Shown: positions 62,001 to 64,000 of the stretch, piece after piece
Layout: every line of letters starts with the position of its first letter
Numbering within the stretch: the first letter of the stretch is position 1
Origin: Myxococcus sp. RHSTA-1-4
GTDB taxonomy: Bacteria > Myxococcota > Myxococcia > Myxococcales > Myxococcaceae
NCBI RefSeq assembly: GCF_020037125.1
Contig: NZ_JAIQDG010000035.1
Location: 50,574-114,573 of the forward strand
Reading direction: 5' to 3'
Length of the DNA: 64,000 nt
Position numbers and translations under genes: made by a program
The notes under the pieces: model-generated
Told to the model about the DNA's origin: nothing
The model's input: only the letters and a program-made list of their open reading frames with translations
Database searches by the model: none

Positions 62001-63194
62001 GACAGCCTCGACACCCTGCCGTACTGGTACGAGCGGATGCTGTGGGCCTTCGCGGGGCTGGACGGCGACAGGTTCCTGGATGAGGCCGAGCGCTGGATTG
62101 TTGACGCCTGGGGGTGGAGTCAGTCGGCACTGGACGGGGTCCCCAGACTGCCCCGACCGTTTCTTTCCGACCGCGAACGGGCGCTGACGAGCCACCGACA
62201 GGGCTCCCGCCCCACCATCGAGCCGCTGAGAACCCATCTTGAGTGGCACGCGATGTGGTGTGCGGCGGGCGAACTGGTGAAGACAATCCCATTGCAGGAG
62301 GATGAAACCGACGACTGGAACGACTTGGGCAACCGCATTCTGCGCAACCAGTTGTCCGAGCCCCCAGTGTGGTCGGCAGACCTGTTGGTGCCGAAGCCGC
62401 TACATCCGCGTCACTGGTTGCTGGCCCGGGAGCCGCTGCCGAGCTGGGTTGCCTCTGTCACCGAAGCGGACCACCGACTCGCCATGCTAGCGCCCGAGCG
62501 GCCCGACTACGTCGTGGTGGACGGGCACGAGCAGACGACCGCCGGCGACCGCTCGCAGGAGTTCCACGTCTCCAGCGCGCTTGTCGAGCCCGCGACGGCG
62601 CCAGCCCTGCTGCGCGCGCTCCAGACCATGCAGGACTCCTGGGACTACAAGCTGCCGAACGAGGGCGAGGACGAGTTTGAGAGCGACGAGCCCCCCTACC
62701 GGCTGCTGGGCTGGCTCTGCAGCCCGCAGCGCGACCAGGGCATTGACGAGGACGACCCATTCAAGGGCTACGCCCGATACGTCGACACGCTGCCGGGGCG
62801 GCGCGTCCAGTCCGTCTGCAGGCTGACTCGGGACCCGTCAGGCGCGCCGCGCTGGCTTCAAGACGCCTCTCGACCTCCCATGTTCATCCACGAGACCTGG
62901 GGCGAGCGCGAGGAGGACGAGGACCACCGGAACTCCGGCACGCGCTCCGTCGGGCGGCGCCTGCTTGCGCACCGGGAGCAGTTGCTGGAATTCCTGCATG
63001 GCGAGAAGTTAGACCTCGTCGTTTCAGTGGAGGTAACACGACGTGGCCGTGAAACCCGACGATACGCTGGCGCAGAAGACGCAGAGCCACCAGAGGCGCG
63101 ATTCGAAAGAGTCTACCGCCTCGACGGAGTCGGAGGGCTCCACATTGCCGAAGGACACCTTGGCGCTTGGGCGGGAGTTGGTCCGCAACCTTGA
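56088..63194 (+). CDS. Trypsin-like protease / nuclease-like domain / STAND NTPase / repeat fusion
   Basis: The ATG at 56088 follows AGGAG and gives 2368 residues. Residues 1-190 are a trypsin-like protease with a complete triad: His38 (LTAWHVL), Asp76 (EWDASLLQL) and Ser164 (EGMSGAPVF). Residues about 240-390 resemble the Cap4/DUF4297 nuclease fold (VDCALYF with Asp291; E310-R-L-Q313 where active enzymes usually have Lys; then RLAKAWKAIRD and ALVTNQPV). A P-loop GEGGVGKTT at about 531-539 and Walker B VVAIDAADN near 628 define the STAND NTPase. The last 1400 residues are helical repeats plus a C-terminal domain. No signal peptide is present, so it acts in the cytosol, most likely as a sensor-switch-protease. 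Confidence 0.82.
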   Translation: MRGLIPTRLAKVRVSTETTFHVGTAYLITPTLLLTAWHVLHGDDGARLFTRVEVRTLEEGSGWLDVTEYWHSQEWDASLLQLTQPLQPTGTVQWGEYTRAEVVEWNSCGLPDAAVWEREGRAPVNDTAGVRGLIEPHGALERRQLELVVTAGVPSSAEAWEGMSGAPVFSHGYLVGIIPSAPRGFGGSRLYATPVAQLLKDAAFFQAVDRPALVPVPSAGPPLLQTRATPLPQAHSPAALLNARDQVVPFLELWATRQAIRLLNAEDDLQALTVEGVLEPGGSAETWDGVDCALYFGGPGAMTARHVRLERLQYSGDSPGEPWTVARLTSTKMGSGNTRDGSVIARLAKAWKAIRDLRPGAPSPGVALVTNQPVAPELLAAVGRASTVTLTAPKRAPTAMDADEVKLADASGLTPEEFHEFAASLDLDSKVGSRFALEDRVLRAIADWADEDARNLTLTLRQFVRERMLPGHDRVPITREAVLVHVLGLSDAHALFPCPADIARTERLVRRVAVEGATRLLGTRQYLCLHGEGGVGKTTALQQIEGDLPPGSVMVVFDCYGGGRYLDPAALRHRPADAFVQLANEIAAKLRLPLLLSRRGTSDFPRLFMHRLHHAAKVLAAASPEARLVVAIDAADNSVTAARERVPPETSFVHDFVLLQELPPNVRFVVTARTGRLSELRLPTHYERVPLGPFTPEETAENARLRWTAPPGWINEFHRLSNGIPRVQSYAFEGEVAAPEAALERLRPGKLLADVFEERFREALAKNGNPQMVASLCAGLIALARPVPLAALAAVLELPYAQVRDMCSDLAPGIRLEGETAGFADEDFEVFVRKRAEPELTRVRDLAATWLLARARDDSYAAMHVAPALSGAERFADLLSLVEKEPSPVAIRDPIQRREAEVQRLRLALSASRAAGNPSRALRYVLLGAEGIRTEDALRSLLADNPDLAARFATDTIGRLLLSNPDHRPHHGQLLFHQLVVHAERGDAISYREGMRVIAAWMEARKSAPPGPAGFPREAWPLDVAAVAADAEAAFKLEGPMAGVRQLTRWRPRSLQLKVALVLPSRLITEGRAAAVEALLGEDGLGPTTGLFLRIPLALAGRPIDLGLLETGLARLSRRSWVTSFFDGFHDRDSFQSRLIDLLLTGCEVLTARDPSRVGVDTILERFLELGWRRIDRHDTSSPQKLDVVFRAYVLREARAGRVPTASGIFEPRPQEESKGTKRRGADDGYAERHDRELREFTEATFPIYAAVGCALAGLRTGEQAVEELKRAAGSVGSSSWRWRDTIGYDDARKLAARHMLVLFATGYHSSLLMGLALGIDDAWRKGHEAPDEGLVSRLSLRGELHDALVTALTEAAKVASGIRKGARDKSNTLVRHTRLLVPLSPDDAGQVFRLAVDAAGEFDAEGRAQLIMLEKLVQHAGAAVPDRRRTALALGEVVADAAIRLDGDRHFPWQQSMGALARLDTPLALAAVSRWDVLGTANLSETLPPVLCASLDTDALSPAQASALALALEHDDTVLAASLSKARSIGEPNLRVLQEEAARDLLLRPRRAGVPSELVAAVAGAAGPLAKEVLAREQFERTLPHPQPEPTSGRLAESANDVLARYTWAPEALVDATALAAAVQALQVRAREEKSYLSKREILASARGSVPIRDRSRHLDSLLTMGNDDEMGEVAPALASALDAWRNPGVATWCEAHLPGLIRAWLPRLARFLPYDPDELTPFLSRTGLSAQAQRDLLLEAVQRHVDALTSEAIFGLVAYIGRMLLGAEASNVLDWYVARLASRIDEKHLERVGPATQLPTTATDAVARFLVAQLGSPDTRARWRAAHALRRLARTGEQHTLEAFGDQYGREEEPVFSGPTPAFYELAARLWAVIALDRVSGECPNNMGRVASRVLLETALDDAFPHLLLRAFARDACDKLITAGMLEPTSAELERLAKVNQSPLPRVKVKNRYGRVGFRREQKERRFRFDSLDTLPYWYERMLWAFAGLDGDRFLDEAERWIVDAWGWSQSALDGVPRLPRPFLSDRERALTSHRQGSRPTIEPLRTHLEWHAMWCAAGELVKTIPLQEDETDDWNDLGNRILRNQLSEPPVWSADLLVPKPLHPRHWLLAREPLPSWVASVTEADHRLAMLAPERPDYVVVDGHEQTTAGDRSQEFHVSSALVEPATAPALLRALQTMQDSWDYKLPNEGEDEFESDEPPYRLLGWLCSPQRDQGIDEDDPFKGYARYVDTLPGRRVQSVCRLTRDPSGAPRWLQDASRPPMFIHETWGEREEDEDHRNSGTRSVGRRLLAHREQLLEFLHGEKLDLVVSVEVTRRGRETRRYAGAEDAEPPEARFERVYRLDGVGGLHIAEGHLGAWAGVGPQP

Positions 63195-63927
63195 ACTCGA
63201 CGCCCGGGGGACGATGCTGGAGCGCTGGCTCGCGCACCACCTTGCGGAGTTGATGGTCGAGGCCGAGAAGGCGACCGGCTCCGCGAAGGCGGACGCCGTG
63301 GCGCGCGCTGCGGACATCATCCTGCGACTGTGGGCGAAGCGCCGCGACATGCCGGCCACCGCCGACCCACTCGGCGGTTACCGGGAGGCGATTGCCGTGC
63401 TCTCGCGTCTCATGCCCGACCACAACCCATGGGAGTCCTACGCCCGCCAAGGCGATGAAGAGCAGGTGCTGCACGCGCTTTTTGACTGTATGGCGCGCGT
63501 CGTTGTGTGCGGCCTGCTGCGGACAGCATTGCGTCCGCGCGAGGTAGGCGCCGCCGAAAAGGAGGCGCTGGAGCCGGAGGAACTTGCCCTTCGGGAGCAA
63601 CTCGACTGGTGGGAGAAGGTGATATTCGGTCCGGAAGACAACCAGGCCGTCCCTTCAACCAATGCAGGTGAGGAAGGGGAGCCGCGCGCGGCCGCTGCCC
63701 TCGGGCAGACTGGTGGGCAGTCCTCTGACCCGTCGGATGAGCACGGGGGCAGCGAGGAGGAAGCATCCGACGGCGCCTACGATAGCGACGAGGTGGAGGA
63801 CGCCAACGGCAACCGTGCTGCACTCAGGCTGCGCGCGCACGAGGCGGCGACGAAGCATTTGGAGCGTTTTCAGCAGGAGCTGGCGACGTTGATTCAGCGG
63901 TGGCGCGCCACCTCGAGACAGACCTAG
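63043..63927 (+). CDS. Third protein of the trypco2 operon, unknown function
   Basis: A GTG at 63043 with GGAGG nine bases upstream starts a frame that overlaps the 3' end of the protease-NTPase gene by 152 bases; an ATG at 63214 would avoid the overlap but lacks such a site. The 294-residue protein has a disordered Ser/Thr/Glu start. A helical core follows (about 45-190; TMLERWLAHHLAELMVEAEK, ADAVARAADIILRLWAKRRD), then an acidic disordered stretch (about 205-255) and a C-terminal helix. No catalytic motif or family is recognised. Its place in the operon suggests an immunity, adaptor or effector role. Confidence 0.68.
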   Translation: MAVKPDDTLAQKTQSHQRRDSKESTASTESEGSTLPKDTLALGRELVRNLELDARGTMLERWLAHHLAELMVEAEKATGSAKADAVARAADIILRLWAKRRDMPATADPLGGYREAIAVLSRLMPDHNPWESYARQGDEEQVLHALFDCMARVVVCGLLRTALRPREVGAAEKEALEPEELALREQLDWWEKVIFGPEDNQAVPSTNAGEEGEPRAAAALGQTGGQSSDPSDEHGGSEEEASDGAYDSDEVEDANGNRAALRLRAHEAATKHLERFQQELATLIQRWRATSRQT

Positions 63928-63964
63928 GAGCGTGTTGGAGTAACGGCAAGAACCTACTTGAGGC

Positions 63965-63993
63965 GTAGGCAAGGGCGTGATGCGCTTGCCTAC
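63965..63993. terminator. Hairpin after the trypco2 operon
   Basis: Nine-base perfect arms GTAGGCAAG/CTTGCCTAC (63965-63973 and 63985-63993) stand 38 bases beyond the last stop. The window ends seven bases later, so a following T-run cannot be judged. It is a likely operon terminator or the edge of a repeat. Confidence 0.5.
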
Positions 63994-64000
63994 CCATGAG

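Noticed and set aside
63195..63927. Frameshifted continuation of the giant protease-NTPase
   Set aside because: The downstream frame has its own ribosome site and start, a disordered N-terminus and a separate helical domain, so a distinct overlapping gene is the better reading.
1..64000. CRISPR array
   Set aside because: No regularly spaced direct repeats with unique spacers were seen, and no Cas protein motifs; the CHAT protease is not part of a CRISPR locus here.

Overview
The window is very GC-rich and its genes are typical of a predatory or multicellular myxobacterium (Myxococcota, suborder Cystobacterineae). Evidence for this is a DUF2381-family protein next to a Ser/Thr kinase, a large kinase/ATPase/GAF/histidine-kinase hybrid, a MalT-like LuxR regulator, a CpsB-type PHP phosphatase and many lipoproteins. 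I cannot name the genus.

Region 1 (1-26.2 kb) is ordinary chromosome. It holds a PASTA-domain protein with a small partner, a DUF5694 lipoprotein, a quinone oxidoreductase, yacG with a PHP phosphatase, a flippase-like membrane protein, small lipoproteins and a ribbon-helix-helix pair. A UPF0016 cation exporter sits behind a clear yybP-ykoY manganese riboswitch. Next come a TonB-dependent receptor with a coupled Cys-rich lipoprotein, a beta-propeller/di-haem peroxidase, a LuxR regulator, a 1908-residue hybrid sensor kinase, and a TetR-MFP-permease-ATPase efflux operon.

Region 2 (26.2-43.6 kb) is accessory DNA starting at a CAT-anticodon tRNA. A tyrosine recombinase with an unusual active site lies beside the tRNA 5' end, next to a candidate recombination core. 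It is followed by a plasmid-like replication module (HTH, DUF3987-type ATPase, AEP-type primase with zinc finger, zinc/HTH protein). Further on are a P63C-domain protein with operator-like repeats, a protein with a HEPN RNase motif, one intact and one decayed DUF932 gene, a kinase/DUF2381 pair and a membrane-tethered XRE regulator. No capsid, tail or terminase genes are seen, so this looks like an integrative plasmid-like element or a composite island rather than a prophage. Its right boundary is not visible.

Region 3 (43.7-64 kb) is the most unusual part: two divergent gene sets that look like one protease-rich biological-conflict (defence or self-destruction) locus. Leftward run a 183-aa and a 301-aa protein of unknown function, a 1762-aa fusion of a Lon-like Ser/Lys protease with a NACHT-type NTPase and a long repeat tail, then a subtilisin-like S8 protease directly coupled to a CpXC/TPR/CHAT caspase-like protease. 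Rightward run a trypco2-domain protein, a 2368-aa fusion of a trypsin-like protease with a possible Cap4-type nuclease-like domain, a STAND NTPase and a helical-repeat tail, and a 294-aa protein whose start lies 152 bp inside the preceding gene. Four different protease folds with intact catalytic residues and two STAND-type NTPases thus share one control region at 55.4-55.7 kb. A reasonable inference is that the repeat domains sense an invader signal, the NTPases switch, and the proteases act as effectors or activators of each other; none of this is shown by the sequence alone.
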